Part shown: positions 1 through 9,154 of the stretch, piece by piece
Layout: each line of letters starts with the position of its first letter
Numbering within the stretch: the first letter of the stretch is position 1
Assembly (NCBI RefSeq): GCF_900090195.1
Contig: NZ_LT607803.1
Location: 62,001 to 126,000, forward strand
DNA: 64,000 nt
Source of the DNA: Variovorax sp. HW608
GTDB taxonomy: Bacteria > Pseudomonadota > Gammaproteobacteria > Burkholderiales > Burkholderiaceae_C
Direction of reading: 5' to 3'
Translations under genes and position numbers: made by a program
Notes under the pieces: model-generated
Told to the model about the DNA's origin: nothing
Seen by the model: only the letters and a program-made list of their open reading frames with translations
Databases searched by the model: none

Positions 1-1184
1 ACGGCCTCGCGGTCGCCCGCGTCCACCTCGCGCAGCTTCTGCGTCTGGAAGATCACCGGGATCATGCGGAAGGTCGAGCCGTTGCCGATCCCGGTCGTGA
101 GGAACAGCACGAGGAAGCTCAGGAAGAAGCCCGCGAAGCTGCCGCCCAGCGGTCCGTGCGGCAGGAAGACCAGCACGCCGCCGACCGCGATCGTCATCAC
201 GATGAAGTTCCAGAACGTGACCTTGGCGCCGCCGAGCTTGTCGGCGAGCCAGCCGCCGAAGGGCCGCACCGCCGCACCGGTCAGCGGGCCGAGCCATGCG
301 TAGGCGAGCGGGTTGATGCCCGGGAACTGGCTCTTGATGAGCAGCGGGAAGCCCGCCGCATAGCCGAGGAAGGAACCGAAGGTGCCGAGGTACAGGATGC
401 ACATCAGCCAGTTGTGCTTGCGGCGGAAGATCACGGCCTGCTCGGCGAACGAGGCCTTCGCATCCGCGAGGTCGTTCATGCCGAACCATGCGGCCAGCGA
501 TGCGAGCGCGATCCACGGCACCCAGATGAAGGCCGCGTTCTGCGTCCACACCTGCACCGTCTGGTTGTTCCGGGTGATGGTCTGAGCGTCGCCGCCGAAG
601 ATGCCGAAGATGCCGGCCGTGACGACCAGCGGGCTCAGGAACTGCACCACCGAGACGCCGAGGTTGCCGAGGCCCGCGTTGATGCCCAGCGCCGAACCCT
701 TGCGCTCCTTCGGGAAGAAGAAGCTGATGTTGGCCATGCTGGAGCTGAAGTTGCCGCCGCCCAGGCCGCACAGCAGCGCGAGGATCAGCATGGTCGGGTA
801 GCTGGTCGTGTTGTCCTGCACCGCGAAGCCGATGCCGAGTGCCGGGATCAAGAGCGAGGCGGTCGAGATCGCGGTCCAGCGCCGGCCGCCCACCAGCGGC
901 ACCATGAACGAATAGAAGATGCGCAGGGTCGCGCCGCTCAGCGCCGGCGCGGCGGCGAGCCAGAAGAGCTGGTTGGTCGAGTAGTTGAAGCCGAGCCCGG
1001 GCAGGCTCACCGCCACCACGCTCCAGACCTGCCAGATCGCGAAGGCCAGGAACAGTGCCGGGACCGAGATCCAGAGGTTGATCTTGGCGATGGCCTCGCC
1101 TTCGCGTTCCCAGAAAGCCTTGTCTTCCGGCTTCCAGATTTCGAGCAGGCGGCCGCGCCGCGCGCCCATGGTTTGAGTGGTCAT
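1..1184 (-). CDS. narK: Nitrate/nitrite transporter, NarK2-type (partial, C-terminus outside window)
   Basis: Major-facilitator protein of the nitrate/nitrite porter (NNP) family, probably exchanging nitrate for nitrite across the inner membrane. About 394 residues are visible, with many hydrophobic helices and the NNP nitrate signature around GINAGLGNLGVSVVQF. The ATG at 1184 overlaps the stop of the upstream narK-like gene as ATGA, so the two are translationally coupled. Paired narK genes are commonly followed by narGHJI, which would lie to the left of this window (inference). The frame is open to the window edge, so the C-terminus is missing. Confidence 0.88.
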   Translation of the reverse strand, partial: MTTQTMGARRGRLLEIWKPEDKAFWEREGEAIAKINLWISVPALFLAFAIWQVWSVVAVSLPGLGFNYSTNQLFWLAAAPALSGATLRIFYSFMVPLVGGRRWTAISTASLLIPALGIGFAVQDNTTSYPTMLILALLCGLGGGNFSSSMANISFFFPKERKGSALGINAGLGNLGVSVVQFLSPLVVTAGIFGIFGGDAQTITRNNQTVQVWTQNAAFIWVPWIALASLAAWFGMNDLADAKASFAEQAVIFRRKHNWLMCILYLGTFGSFLGYAAGFPLLIKSQFPGINPLAYAWLGPLTGAAVRPFGGWLADKLGGAKVTFWNFIVMTIAVGGVLVFLPHGPLGGSFAGFFLSFLVLFLTTGIGNGSTFRMIPVIFQTQKLREVDAGDREA

Positions 1185-2449
1185 ACGGGTAGCTCCTTGG
1201 GGTTCAGGGGCGCGGTGCCCAACAGATCGGTCTTGCGCACTTCGGTCCAGTACATCCAGACGAGCGAGACCCAGACCACGCCGTACATCAGCATGAAGGC
1301 GCTGGATCGCACGCCGGTGAGGTCCATCAGCGCGCCGAACAGGATCGGCAGCACGAAGCCTCCGAGCCCGCCCGCGAGCCCGACGATGCCGCTGATGGCG
1401 CCGATGTTGTGCGGGTAGTCGTCGCTGATGTACTTGAAGACGCTGGCCTTGCCGAATGCGAAGGCGATGCCGAGCAGGAACAGCAGCGCGGTGAAGCCAT
1501 AGACGCCGAGCCCGATGTGGAAGCTCTTCGGGCCATCCACCGTGAGCACCGTGAAATCGGTCTGCGGGTAGCTCAGCAGGAAGAGGCACACCCAGCTCAG
1601 CCACATGACCCACCAGGTGACCTTGTGGGCGCCATGCCTGTCCGACAGCATGCCGCCGATCGCGCGCAGCACGCCGCCCGGCAGCGAGAAGCAGGCCGCG
1701 AGCAGCGCGGCCACGCGGATGTCGAGGCCGTATTCGCCGACGTAGTACTGCACCATCCAGAGGCTCAGCGCCACGTAGCCGCCGAACACGATGCTGTAGT
1801 ACTGGCAGTACTTGAGCACGCGCGGATCCTTGAGCGCGCGCAACTGGTCTGCGAACTTCGTGTTCGAGGGCACGACGTGCCTCGGGTCGCTCGCGCTGCC
1901 GAGCCAGAACACGATCAGCGTGCCGAGCATGATGGCCGCGTAGACCTCGGGCACGACGGTCCAGCCGAAGGCCACCATCAGCGCGGGTGCGACGAACTTG
2001 TTGACCGCCGCGCCCGAGTTGCCGGCTCCGAACACGCCCATCGCCATGCCCTGACGCTCCTTGGGGAACCAGCGCGCGACGTAAGGCGTGCCGACCGAGA
2101 AAGTGCCGCCCGCGAGACCGAGCACGAGCCCGATGACGAGGAAGTGCCAGAACGCCGTGGCATAGGCCAGCAGCCAGATCGCGGGCACCGCGATCGCGAG
2201 CAGCGCGGCCATCACGATGCGGCCGCCGTACCGGTCGGTCCAGATGCCGAGCGGCACGCGGATCAGCGAGCCGGAGAGGACGGGCATGGCCGTGAGCAGG
2301 CCGAACTCGGTGGCGTTGAGTCCGAGTGCCTTCTTGATCGGAATGCCGATGACGCCGAACATCATCCAGACCATGAAGCAGGTCGTGAACGCCAGCGTGC
2401 TGACGATCAGGACCGACCAGGCCTTGGGTGCGATGGGGGATTGGGACAT
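1181..2449 (-). CDS. narK: Nitrate transporter, NarK1-type MFS protein
   Basis: A 422-residue NNP-family transporter, probably a nitrate/proton symporter of the NarK1 type. It contains GIWTDRYGGRIVM, the MFS loop 2-3 signature, and GVFGAGNSGAAVNKFVAP, the nitrate signature with conserved glycines. The start at 2449 gives MSQSPIAPKAW directly before the first membrane helix; the frame continues upstream but with a proline/arginine-rich, unlikely N-terminus. It is first in a two-gene unit with the NarK2-type gene (ATGA overlap). I see no clear FNR box in the 259 bp upstream, although this class is usually induced by low oxygen and nitrate. Confidence 0.9.
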   Translation of the reverse strand: MSQSPIAPKAWSVLIVSTLAFTTCFMVWMMFGVIGIPIKKALGLNATEFGLLTAMPVLSGSLIRVPLGIWTDRYGGRIVMAALLAIAVPAIWLLAYATAFWHFLVIGLVLGLAGGTFSVGTPYVARWFPKERQGMAMGVFGAGNSGAAVNKFVAPALMVAFGWTVVPEVYAAIMLGTLIVFWLGSASDPRHVVPSNTKFADQLRALKDPRVLKYCQYYSIVFGGYVALSLWMVQYYVGEYGLDIRVAALLAACFSLPGGVLRAIGGMLSDRHGAHKVTWWVMWLSWVCLFLLSYPQTDFTVLTVDGPKSFHIGLGVYGFTALLFLLGIAFAFGKASVFKYISDDYPHNIGAISGIVGLAGGLGGFVLPILFGALMDLTGVRSSAFMLMYGVVWVSLVWMYWTEVRKTDLLGTAPLNPKELPV

Positions 2450-2708
2450 GGGGGAGTGCTCTCGTGTGTGACCACTCCACTGTTCCCGAGGGGCGCCGGC
2501 CTGAACATCCATCCGCAGCACAGTTCCATCGCGGCAGAAGAACGATGGGTTCTCGGCGCCGCATAGTTCCGAAGAACGATGCGGGCCGCGGCCCGCGCGG
2601 CCACCGGCCCGGCGCATGCATCGCGCCGGGCGAACGCAGGCAGCCCGGCCGATGCGAGCGGCCGGGCGGTGCGTGTCGAGCGGTGGATGCGTGGGGGCGG
2701 GGGGCGCT

Positions 2709-3155
2709 TCAGGCGCGGGCCGCAGCGACGCTGCTGCGGCGGGGCCCCGAGCCGCCATTCGCCGGATCGAAGCGCTTGCCGCGCAGATGCAGCGCCAGCG
2801 CGGCGTCCATGGTCTGGACGTGCTTGTGGTACCAGTCGCGCAATTGCCAGGCCATCTGTCGCACGTGCAGCAGACGGCCTTCCGCGGCCTGCGTGATGCC
2901 GTCGCGCATCACTTCGAGCACCACGCGGTGCTGGATCTGGTGGTCCCTGCGCGCGGCATAGCCGGTGTCGTTCATCCACCGGTCTTCGCATGCGAAGCCC
3001 TGGGCGGTGTACTCGACCAGGTCGCGCCATGCGGCGGCGAGGTGCAGGTCGTCGGCTTCGTCGACGATCGCCAGCAGCTGCATGAACTGCTCATGCGCCT
3101 CGTCCATGAACGGCAAGTCGAGAGAGAGCGGGTCGAAGCGAACCGGATCGGTCAT
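2709..3155 (-). CDS. Bacteriohemerythrin-like protein lacking one histidine ligand
   Basis: A 148-residue single-domain hemerythrin, a four-helix bundle that binds O2 at a di-iron centre. Ligand positions match canonical bacteriohemerythrin spacing: H21, E57, H72 and H76 (HxxxH), H112 and D117 (HxxxxD). The residue aligning with the second histidine of the usual HFxxEE motif is G53 (QGFACED), so one of the normal iron ligands is absent. A strong AAGGAGG lies upstream of the ATG at 3155. It sits 259 bp upstream of narK on the same strand; a link to oxygen or NO handling during nitrate respiration is only inference. The C-terminal ~20 residues are Arg/Ser/Ala-rich and unlike the domain. Confidence 0.85.
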   Translation of the reverse strand: MTDPVRFDPLSLDLPFMDEAHEQFMQLLAIVDEADDLHLAAAWRDLVEYTAQGFACEDRWMNDTGYAARRDHQIQHRVVLEVMRDGITQAAEGRLLHVRQMAWQLRDWYHKHVQTMDAALALHLRGKRFDPANGGSGPRRSSVAAARA

Positions 3156-3244
3156 CGGGGCCTCCTTGATGGAAAGACCCCAGCCTAGCGACGACCGGCG
3201 CCCCGGTTATTGACCGGGCGCAATGATCGCGCGCGTGCTGCGCC

Positions 3245-3520
3245 TCAGCGGGCCGCGACCGCAGTGCCGTCGGGCAGCTCGATCTTGACCTCGAGCACTT
3301 CGAGGTCGTCGTGCTTCTCGAGGTGGACCTTGATGTCCTCGGCCTTGATCGACACGTACTTGGAGATCACCGCGATCAGCTCGCGCTGCAGTTCCGGCAG
3401 GTAGTCTGGCCGCTTGTTGCCGAGGCTGCTGCGCTCGTGGGCGAGGATGATCTGCAGCCGTTCCTTGGCGACGCTGGCCGTCTTCTTCTTTTCGCCCAGC
3501 AGAAAGGAGAGGAGGGACAT
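3245..3520 (-). CDS. minE: Cell division topological specificity factor MinE
   Basis: A 91-residue MinE, which stimulates MinD ATPase at the membrane and drives pole-to-pole oscillation so that division occurs at mid-cell. The N-terminus [23 protein letters not shown] contains the amphipathic membrane-targeting and anti-MinCD segment; the C-terminal topological domain includes the region around [19 protein letters not shown]. The ATG at 3520 matches the family N-terminus and follows minD by 4 bp, so it is the last gene of minCDE. Confidence 0.97.
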   Translation of the reverse strand: MSLLSFLLGEKKKTASVAKERLQIILAHERSSLGNKRPDYLPELQRELIAVISKYVSIKAEDIKVHLEKHDDLEVLEVKIELPDGTAVAAR

Positions 3521-3524
3521 CGGA

Positions 3525-4340
3525 CTACCTCGCGCCGAAGATTCGTTTGAAGAAGCCGGGTTTCTCGGCATCGACGAAGCGCATCGGCCGCTCCTCGCCG
3601 AGGAAGCGTGCCACCACGTCGCTGTAGGCCTGCGCCACGTCGGTTTCCTTGTCGTGGATCGCCGGCACGCCCTGGTTGGAAGCCTGCAGCACGCTCTCGG
3701 ACTCGGGGATCACGCCGATGAGCTTGATGCGCAGGATGTCCTGGATGTCTTCCAGCGACAGCATCTGCCCGCCCGCCACGCGGTTGGGGTTGTAGCGGGT
3801 GATCAGCAGGTGCTCCTTGATCGGCTCGCCGCCTTCCTTGGCGCGCTTGGTCTTGGAGCTCAGCATGCCCAGGATGCGGTCGGAGTCGCGCACCGAGGAC
3901 ACCTCGGGGTTGGTGACGATCAGCGCCTCGTCGGCGAAGTGCATCGCCATCAGCGCGCCGACCTCGATGCCGGCGGGCGAGTCGCACACGATGTAGTCGA
4001 AGCCCTGGTCGGCCAGTTCCTTGAGGATCTTCTCGACGCCGTCCTGCGTGAGCGCGTCCTTGTCGCGCGTCTGCGAGGCGGCCAGCACCCAGAGGTTCTC
4101 GCAGTGCTTGTCCTTGATGAGCGCCTGGCTCAGGTTGGCTTCGCCCTGGATCACGTTGATCAGGTCGAACACCACGCGGCGCTCGCAGCCCATGATGAGG
4201 TCGAGGTTGCGCAGGCCGACGTCGAAATCGATCACCGCCGTCTTCTTGCCTGCCAGCGCGAGGCCGGACGCGAAGCTCGCGCTCGTGGTCGTCTTGCCGA
4301 CGCCGCCCTTGCCCGAGGTCACCACCACAATTTTGGCCAT
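3525..4340 (-). CDS. minD: Septum site-determining ATPase MinD
   Basis: A 271-residue ParA/MinD-type ATPase that binds the membrane when ATP-bound and recruits MinC, so that Z-rings form only at mid-cell. The deviant Walker A ([10 protein letters not shown]) is at residues 10-19, and the C-terminal amphipathic helix ends in [13 protein letters not shown] at 4340 is preferred over an in-frame GTG two codons upstream because AGAGGA lies 8 bp before it and the length equals the family norm. Middle gene of minCDE. Confidence 0.97.
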   Translation of the reverse strand: MAKIVVVTSGKGGVGKTTTSASFASGLALAGKKTAVIDFDVGLRNLDLIMGCERRVVFDLINVIQGEANLSQALIKDKHCENLWVLAASQTRDKDALTQDGVEKILKELADQGFDYIVCDSPAGIEVGALMAMHFADEALIVTNPEVSSVRDSDRILGMLSSKTKRAKEGGEPIKEHLLITRYNPNRVAGGQMLSLEDIQDILRIKLIGVIPESESVLQASNQGVPAIHDKETDVAQAYSDVVARFLGEERPMRFVDAEKPGFFKRIFGAR

Positions 4341-4389
4341 TGCCACATTCCTCTTTCGTTCGTTTCAGTTGTTCGGTTGATGCGCAATC

Positions 4390-5148
4390 TCATTGGATCG
4401 GGTCGATCACGATCTTCTTGCCGTCCTGCAGCGAGATCTGTGCCGCCTTGCCCGCCACCTCGTCCGGCAGCGCGACTTCGGAGGTGCGGTAGATGCCCGC
4501 GATGGCCACGAGCTGCGCCTCCAGGCAGGTCGTGAAGATGCGCGCCTCGGTGTTGCCGCGCGCACCGGCGATCGCCTTGCCGCGCAGCGGCGCGTACACA
4601 TGGACGTTGCCGTCGGCGATCACTTCGGCGCCGAAGCTCACGACGGCCGTCACGATCACGTCGCCGCCGCGCGCATACACCTGCTGGCCCGAGCGCAGCG
4701 GCTTGTCGATGACCAGCGTGCCGCTGGCCGGCACCGGCACTTCGCGCACGATCTGCGGCGCTTCGCTCGGCGGTTCGGCGGGCGGGGCGGGCGGCTTGGG
4801 GGCGGGTGCGGCGGGCATCGCCGTGACCGACAGCCCGGCGCCGCGCGCCGCGAGGTTCTGCGCATCGGTGCCGCCGCGCACCGCGACGGGTTGCGTCTGG
4901 TGCCGTGCGAGCATGTCGCGCAGCCGGGTGAAGTCGATGTCGGCTTCCGCGTCCTCGTCCTGCAGCTGCGAAAGGTCGATGACGACCGGCTCCTGTTCGA
5001 AGAAGTCGGGCGAATCGGCGAGTTGGGCGTCGAGCGCCTCAGCGAGCACGTCGAGATCGGCGGTGCGGAGAATGACCGCGATCAGCGGCAGCGTGGCGCT
5101 CTTGAACTCGAATACCGTCTTGCTGCGCGCGGCGGATGCATCGGCCAT
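4390..5148 (-). CDS. minC: Septum site-determining protein MinC
   Basis: A 252-residue MinC, the FtsZ polymerisation inhibitor recruited to the membrane by MinD. An N-terminal FtsZ-inhibiting domain (about 10-105) is joined by a long Pro/Ala linker (about 108-135) to a C-terminal beta-helix domain (about 145-250) containing LRSGQQVYARGGDVIV and ADGNVHVYAPLRGKAIAGA, typical of the MinC dimer and MinD-binding domain. First gene of the operon; minD starts 49 bp downstream. Confidence 0.96.
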   Translation of the reverse strand: MADASAARSKTVFEFKSATLPLIAVILRTADLDVLAEALDAQLADSPDFFEQEPVVIDLSQLQDEDAEADIDFTRLRDMLARHQTQPVAVRGGTDAQNLAARGAGLSVTAMPAAPAPKPPAPPAEPPSEAPQIVREVPVPASGTLVIDKPLRSGQQVYARGGDVIVTAVVSFGAEVIADGNVHVYAPLRGKAIAGARGNTEARIFTTCLEAQLVAIAGIYRTSEVALPDEVAGKAAQISLQDGKKIVIDPIQ

Positions 5149-5257
5149 GGAAAACGTAGGTGCGAAAAGCCTTGGAGTCTAACGGGAGTGGCTTCCGTGC
5201 CGTGAAACTGGCGCGTCGCTATCACCTGACACAACACCTCTTGCACCAGGTTTCATT

Positions 5258-6622
5258 TCAGGCGTCCGAGCGATTGAGCAGCGCGTAGAGCAGGATCGCG
5301 CCGAAGGTGGCCGTGCCGATGCCGCCGAGTGCGAACTGCCCGAACCTGAGCGTGAAGTCGCCCGTGCCGAGGATCAGCGTGATCGCCGCCGTGATGAGGT
5401 TCTTGTTCCTCGAGAAGTCGACCCGGTTGTCGACCCAGATCTTGGCGCCGGCGACCGCGATCAGGCCGAACACCACGATGCTGACGCCGCCCATCACCGA
5501 CAGCGGAATCGCCTGCACCAGCGCACCGAACTTGGGGCTGAAGCCCAGCACCAGCGCGATCAGCGCGGCGACGACGAAGATCGCGGTCGAATAGATCTTC
5601 GTGGCCGCCATCACGCCGATGTTCTCGGCGTAGGTGGTGACGCCGGTGCCGCCGAAGGCGCCGCTCACCATGGTCGCCACGCCGTCGCCGATGAAGGCGC
5701 GGCCGAGGTACGGGTTGAGGTCGCGCCCGGTCATCGCGCTCACAGCCTTGATGTGGCCCAGGTTCTCCGCCACCAGGATGACCGCCACCGGCGCGATCAG
5801 CAGCATCGCGTTGACGTCGAACACCGGCGACGAGAAGGTCGGCATGCCGAACCACGGCGCCGCCGCGAGCGGCGTGAGGTCGATCGGCTTGCCCATGCCG
5901 AGGCCGTTGGTCAGGAGCGCGTAGATGATGCTCGCCGCGATCAGCCCCATGAGGATCAGGAGCCGCTGGATCATTCCGCGCGTGTAGACCGCGATCAGGC
6001 CCACGCTCAGGAAGGTCACCAGCTGCATCCAGGTGTCGAAGCCGGTCGGCGCCATGTTCTTGATCGGCACGCTCGCGAGATTGAGCCCGATCACCGCCAC
6101 CACCGCGCCGGTGACCACCGGCGGCATCAGCCGCTCGATCCAGTGCACCGCGACGTCGCTCTCGACTTCCTCGACCTCCATGCCCTCGAGGCCCTTGACC
6201 GGCGCGCGCTTGGTGCGCCGCTCGTTGGTGAGCGCCACCAGCACGCCGATCAGCACGTAGACCAGCCCGCACACCACGATGCCGCCGAGCGCCACGCCGA
6301 GGTTGGTGTTCGGCCCCGAGCCCGCATAGCCCGTCGCCGCGATCACCACGCCGATGAAGGCGAAGCTCGACCCCAGGTAGCTCGGCACCCGCCCGCCGGT
6401 GATGAAGAAGAACAGCAATGTGCCGATTCCGCTCATGAGGATCGCCACGTTGGGGTTGAACCCCATCAGGATCGGCGCCAGCACCGTGGCGCCGAACATC
6501 GCGATCACGTGCTGCACGCCCATCGCGGCGGTCTGCGGCCAGGGCAGGCGCTGGTCGGGCGTGACGACGGCGCCCGCGGTGGCCGACACTTTCTGCCAGC
6601 GGGGAAGGTAGGACTCGCTCAT
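5258..6622 (-). CDS. Uracil/xanthine-type permease (NCS2 family)
   Basis: A 454-residue nucleobase transporter of the NCS2/UraA family, importing uracil or another nucleobase with protons across the inner membrane. Around fourteen hydrophobic segments are visible. Conserved acidic motifs are VAENLGHIKAVSAMTGRDL and GTGVTTYAENIGV, whose glutamates correspond to substrate-binding positions in UraA. The start at 6622 follows GAGGAG by 6-8 bp. The sequence favours uracil over xanthine but does not settle the substrate. The gene appears monocistronic and follows minC on the same strand after 109 bp. Confidence 0.88.
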   Translation of the reverse strand: MSESYLPRWQKVSATAGAVVTPDQRLPWPQTAAMGVQHVIAMFGATVLAPILMGFNPNVAILMSGIGTLLFFFITGGRVPSYLGSSFAFIGVVIAATGYAGSGPNTNLGVALGGIVVCGLVYVLIGVLVALTNERRTKRAPVKGLEGMEVEEVESDVAVHWIERLMPPVVTGAVVAVIGLNLASVPIKNMAPTGFDTWMQLVTFLSVGLIAVYTRGMIQRLLILMGLIAASIIYALLTNGLGMGKPIDLTPLAAAPWFGMPTFSSPVFDVNAMLLIAPVAVILVAENLGHIKAVSAMTGRDLNPYLGRAFIGDGVATMVSGAFGGTGVTTYAENIGVMAATKIYSTAIFVVAALIALVLGFSPKFGALVQAIPLSVMGGVSIVVFGLIAVAGAKIWVDNRVDFSRNKNLITAAITLILGTGDFTLRFGQFALGGIGTATFGAILLYALLNRSDA

Positions 6623-6696
6623 GGTTTTCTCCTCGTCGGTTCGTTTGTTGTTGTTGCCAGGAAGCGGGTGGTGGGTGTGCGGACCCGCCGAGGCGC

Positions 6697-7125
6697 TCAG
6701 TCCCCGCGCGGCGCGAGCACGGCCATCGTGATGCGCGAGACGCAGGTCAGCTCGCCGGCGTCGTTGGTCAGATCGATCTGCCAGACCTGCGTGGTCCGGC
6801 CCCGGTGCACCGGCCGCGCGGTGCCGGTGACCCAGCCCGTGGTCGCGGACTTGAGGTGGTTCGCATTGATGTCCAGCCCGACCGCGCGGTGGCCCTCGGG
6901 CGCCGAGTAGTGCGCGCCGCAGGAGCCCAGTGTTTCGGCCAGCACCACCGACATGCCGCCGTGCAGGATGCCGTAGGGCTGCACGGTGCGCTTGTCGACC
7001 GGCACGCGCGCCCGGATGAAGTCGTCCCCGATCTCCAGAAACTCGATCCCGAGGTGGGCGACCGCCGTGTCGATGTGGTTCCGGGTCAATTCCTCGACCG
7101 AGATTTCTTTCTTCCAGATGCGCAT
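6697..7125 (-). CDS. Hotdog-fold acyl-CoA thioesterase (PaaI/YdiI-like)
   Basis: A 142-residue hotdog-fold protein. YGILHGGMSVVLAETLGS (about residues 51-68) is the conserved HGG plus catalytic-glutamate segment of the YdiI/EntH/PaaI thioesterases, which hydrolyse acyl- or aroyl-CoA thioesters. The substrate is not evident; 1,4-dihydroxy-2-naphthoyl-CoA hydrolase and a general proofreading thioesterase are both possible. It lies 74 bp upstream of the nucleobase permease on the same strand. Confidence 0.85.
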   Translation of the reverse strand: MRIWKKEISVEELTRNHIDTAVAHLGIEFLEIGDDFIRARVPVDKRTVQPYGILHGGMSVVLAETLGSCGAHYSAPEGHRAVGLDINANHLKSATTGWVTGTARPVHRGRTTQVWQIDLTNDAGELTCVSRITMAVLAPRGD

Positions 7126-7233
7126 TCGGAACTTTCTCCAGATTCGGGCTGCGCAGACTATAGCGATTGGCGCCGAAAACGACGCGCCTATCGCTGACAG
7201 CGGGCCCCGCCCGATGTGCGCAAGCTACGGCCA

Positions 7234-7299
7234 TGAGCCGCCGGGCCGCCCCAAGGCGAATACCGCAGCGCTGCTGCGCGGAGGTTACCCAATGAGCCG
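7234..7299 (+). repeat. 59-bp dispersed repeat, single copy with terminal half-motif
   Basis: A 59-bp unit starting TGAGCCGC and followed by another TGAGCCGC at 7293. The same unit, about 85 percent alike by eye, occurs as a tandem pair at 55205-55330 with exactly the same 59-bp period. The end of the copy supplies ATGAGCCGC, whose ATG at 7292 is the start codon of the AsmA-like gene. Confidence 0.75.
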
Positions 7300-8626
7300 C
7301 ACGCGACGCTGGATTGCCGCCTCCGCCGCCTTGCTGGTGGCATCGGTGGTGTTGATGGCCGGGCTGGGCTTCTGGGTCCGCGGGCGGCTGCCGTCGGACG
7401 AGCAGGTCGCATCGGCACTGGCGGCGCGCTTCGAGAAGGCCTCGGGCATCGGCCTGCGCATCGGCGCGGCGCACTGGGCGCTGCGGCCTTCGCCCGTCAT
7501 CGTGGTCGAGGATGTCGCGACCGCTCAACCGAGGCCGATCACCGTGCACCGCATCGTGGTGCGGCCGCGGCTGGCTTCGCTCTGGCGCCGCAAGGTGGCC
7601 ATCGACGAGGTCGAAGTGAGCGCGGCGGTGCTGCCGCGCGCTTCCGTGCGGGCGTTCCGCGGGCGCTGGGAAGGCGCCGATACGGCCATCGCCCTGGCCG
7701 GGGGCTGGACGCTCACCGAGGTGCCCATCGAAAGGGTGCGCCTGCGCGATGTCTCGTGGATCGACCGCCGCGAGATCGCGCTCGCCTACGACGTCGACCT
7801 GCACTTCGACCCCCACTGGCGCCCGCGCGAAGGCGAGATCCGCCGCCCGGGCGTCTCGCCGCCCGCCCGGCTGCGCGTCGAGCGCGAAGGCAACGAGGAC
7901 CGCTGGCGAACCACGATCGAGCTCGGCGATGGCACGTGGAACGGCAGCATGCGGCTCGAGAGCGGCGACGACGGCCACTTGCGCCTCACGGCGGCGCTGG
8001 AAGCGAAGAACGTGGACCTGACGGCATTCGTTCGCAGCTTCGGCCGTCACAGCGCGATCGAGGGCAAGCTCACCGGACCGACCGAGGTGGACAGCGTGGG
8101 CGCGAACGTCGGCGAGCTGATTCGCCGGCTGCACACGCGCACCCGCTTCACCATCGCACCGGCGACGATCACCGGCTTTGATCTCGCCCGTGCCGTGACC
8201 GCGCCCGATGTCGCGCGCGGCGGCCAGACGCGGCTCGAGGCCTTGACCGGCACGCTCGACACCCAGTCCACCGAGGACGGCATCCTGCTGCGCTACAGCC
8301 AGCTCAAGGCGAGGTCCGGCGTGCTCACCGCGAGCGGCACCGCCACCGTGTTGAACCGGAAGCTCGACGGCGAGGCGGCGGTCGACATCGTCGACGGCGT
8401 CGTCGGCGTGCCCCTCAAGATCGGCGGCACGCTCGACGCGCCGGTGCTGTCGCTGACCGGCGCAGCGCTTGCGGGCGCCGCGGTGGGCACGGCGGTGCTG
8501 CCCGGTGTGGGCACCGCGATCGGCGCGCGCGTGGGGCAGGCGATGGACAAGCTCCTCGGCCCCGACGAACGGGCGAAGCCGGCCCCGAAGGCGCCGGCCA
8601 CCGGCAAGGCCCCGCCGAAGCGCTGA
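7292..8626 (+). CDS. AsmA-like envelope protein
   Basis: A 444-residue protein with an N-terminal membrane anchor (about 10-30, after MSRTRRW) and a periplasmic body resembling the AsmA family, which is linked to outer-membrane biogenesis and inter-membrane lipid transport. The C-terminal part has the repeated beta pattern ending in VVGVPLKIGGTLDAPVLSLTGAALAGAAVGTAVLPGVGTAIGA, as in AsmA C-terminal domains, then a Lys/Pro/Ala tail. The start lies inside the 59-bp repeat; GAGG precedes it by about 8 bp. An open frame extends upstream, but its translation before this point is low-complexity and not protein-like. Confidence 0.75.
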   Translation: MSRTRRWIAASAALLVASVVLMAGLGFWVRGRLPSDEQVASALAARFEKASGIGLRIGAAHWALRPSPVIVVEDVATAQPRPITVHRIVVRPRLASLWRRKVAIDEVEVSAAVLPRASVRAFRGRWEGADTAIALAGGWTLTEVPIERVRLRDVSWIDRREIALAYDVDLHFDPHWRPREGEIRRPGVSPPARLRVEREGNEDRWRTTIELGDGTWNGSMRLESGDDGHLRLTAALEAKNVDLTAFVRSFGRHSAIEGKLTGPTEVDSVGANVGELIRRLHTRTRFTIAPATITGFDLARAVTAPDVARGGQTRLEALTGTLDTQSTEDGILLRYSQLKARSGVLTASGTATVLNRKLDGEAAVDIVDGVVGVPLKIGGTLDAPVLSLTGAALAGAAVGTAVLPGVGTAIGARVGQAMDKLLGPDERAKPAPKAPATGKAPPKR

Positions 8627-8761
8627 GTGGCGGTTACGGCTGTGATTGCCCAGCCGGGTTTCTTTACGTGCGCTAGACAATGCCGGGGCGCTGCGCATGC
8701 CAAGCTCGCCGTCTTTCGTCTTTCGTCTTTCCCTGCCCCAGCCGCCCGAGGTGTCCACGCC

Positions 8762-9154
8762 ATGCACGTCAGCTATTCGGTCTTCACGGAAGTGCGCTTC
8801 TGGGTCATGGTGGCCGTCTCGGTCGTGCTGCCGTTCTCCATCTACGGCGTGCTGATCGCCAAGCGCGCGATCTCGCGTTTCACGGTGCTGGTGCTCGGGT
8901 TCACGCTGGTCGCGATCGCGGGGATCGATGTCTTCTTCCTGCAGCGGCTGGCGAGCCTCGCGAACGCGACGCCGTCACTGTCGGACGACGTGTTCTTCGT
9001 TTCGGAAGTGCGGGTGGCGCTCTACCTCCTGCCCGCGCTGTTCGCGGGCCTCGGCATCAACGTGATCTCGCACGTCCTGACCACCCATCTGGCCGCCGCG
9101 GAAAAGCGCTTCAACGAAGAACACGCGGGCGCGGCGGCCGATTCGGAGCGTTAG
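8762..9154 (+). CDS. Small integral membrane protein of unknown function
   Basis: A 130-residue protein I do not recognise. It has about three predicted membrane segments (near 13-33, 40-58 and 90-110) and a hydrophilic C-terminus with alternating acidic and basic residues. ATG at 8762 is chosen because it puts a short polar leader before the first helix. Its TAG overlaps the TAA of the convergent chemoreceptor gene by 3 bases, so the two share their 3' ends. Confidence 0.7.
   Translation: MHVSYSVFTEVRFWVMVAVSVVLPFSIYGVLIAKRAISRFTVLVLGFTLVAIAGIDVFFLQRLASLANATPSLSDDVFFVSEVRVALYLLPALFAGLGINVISHVLTTHLAAAEKRFNEEHAGAAADSER

Noticed and set aside
3198..3221. GC-rich hairpin (CCCGGT-tattg-ACCGGG) after minE considered as an intrinsic terminator
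   Set aside because: No run of U follows the stem on the minus strand.
6623..8767. A very long open frame on the minus strand running on from the nucleobase permease through the thioesterase and antisense to the AsmA-like gene
   Set aside because: Its translation is low-complexity and Arg/Ala/Pro-rich. The permease itself begins at 6622 with a good ribosome-binding site, and the AsmA-like and thioesterase genes have domain content. GC-rich DNA creates such shadow frames.
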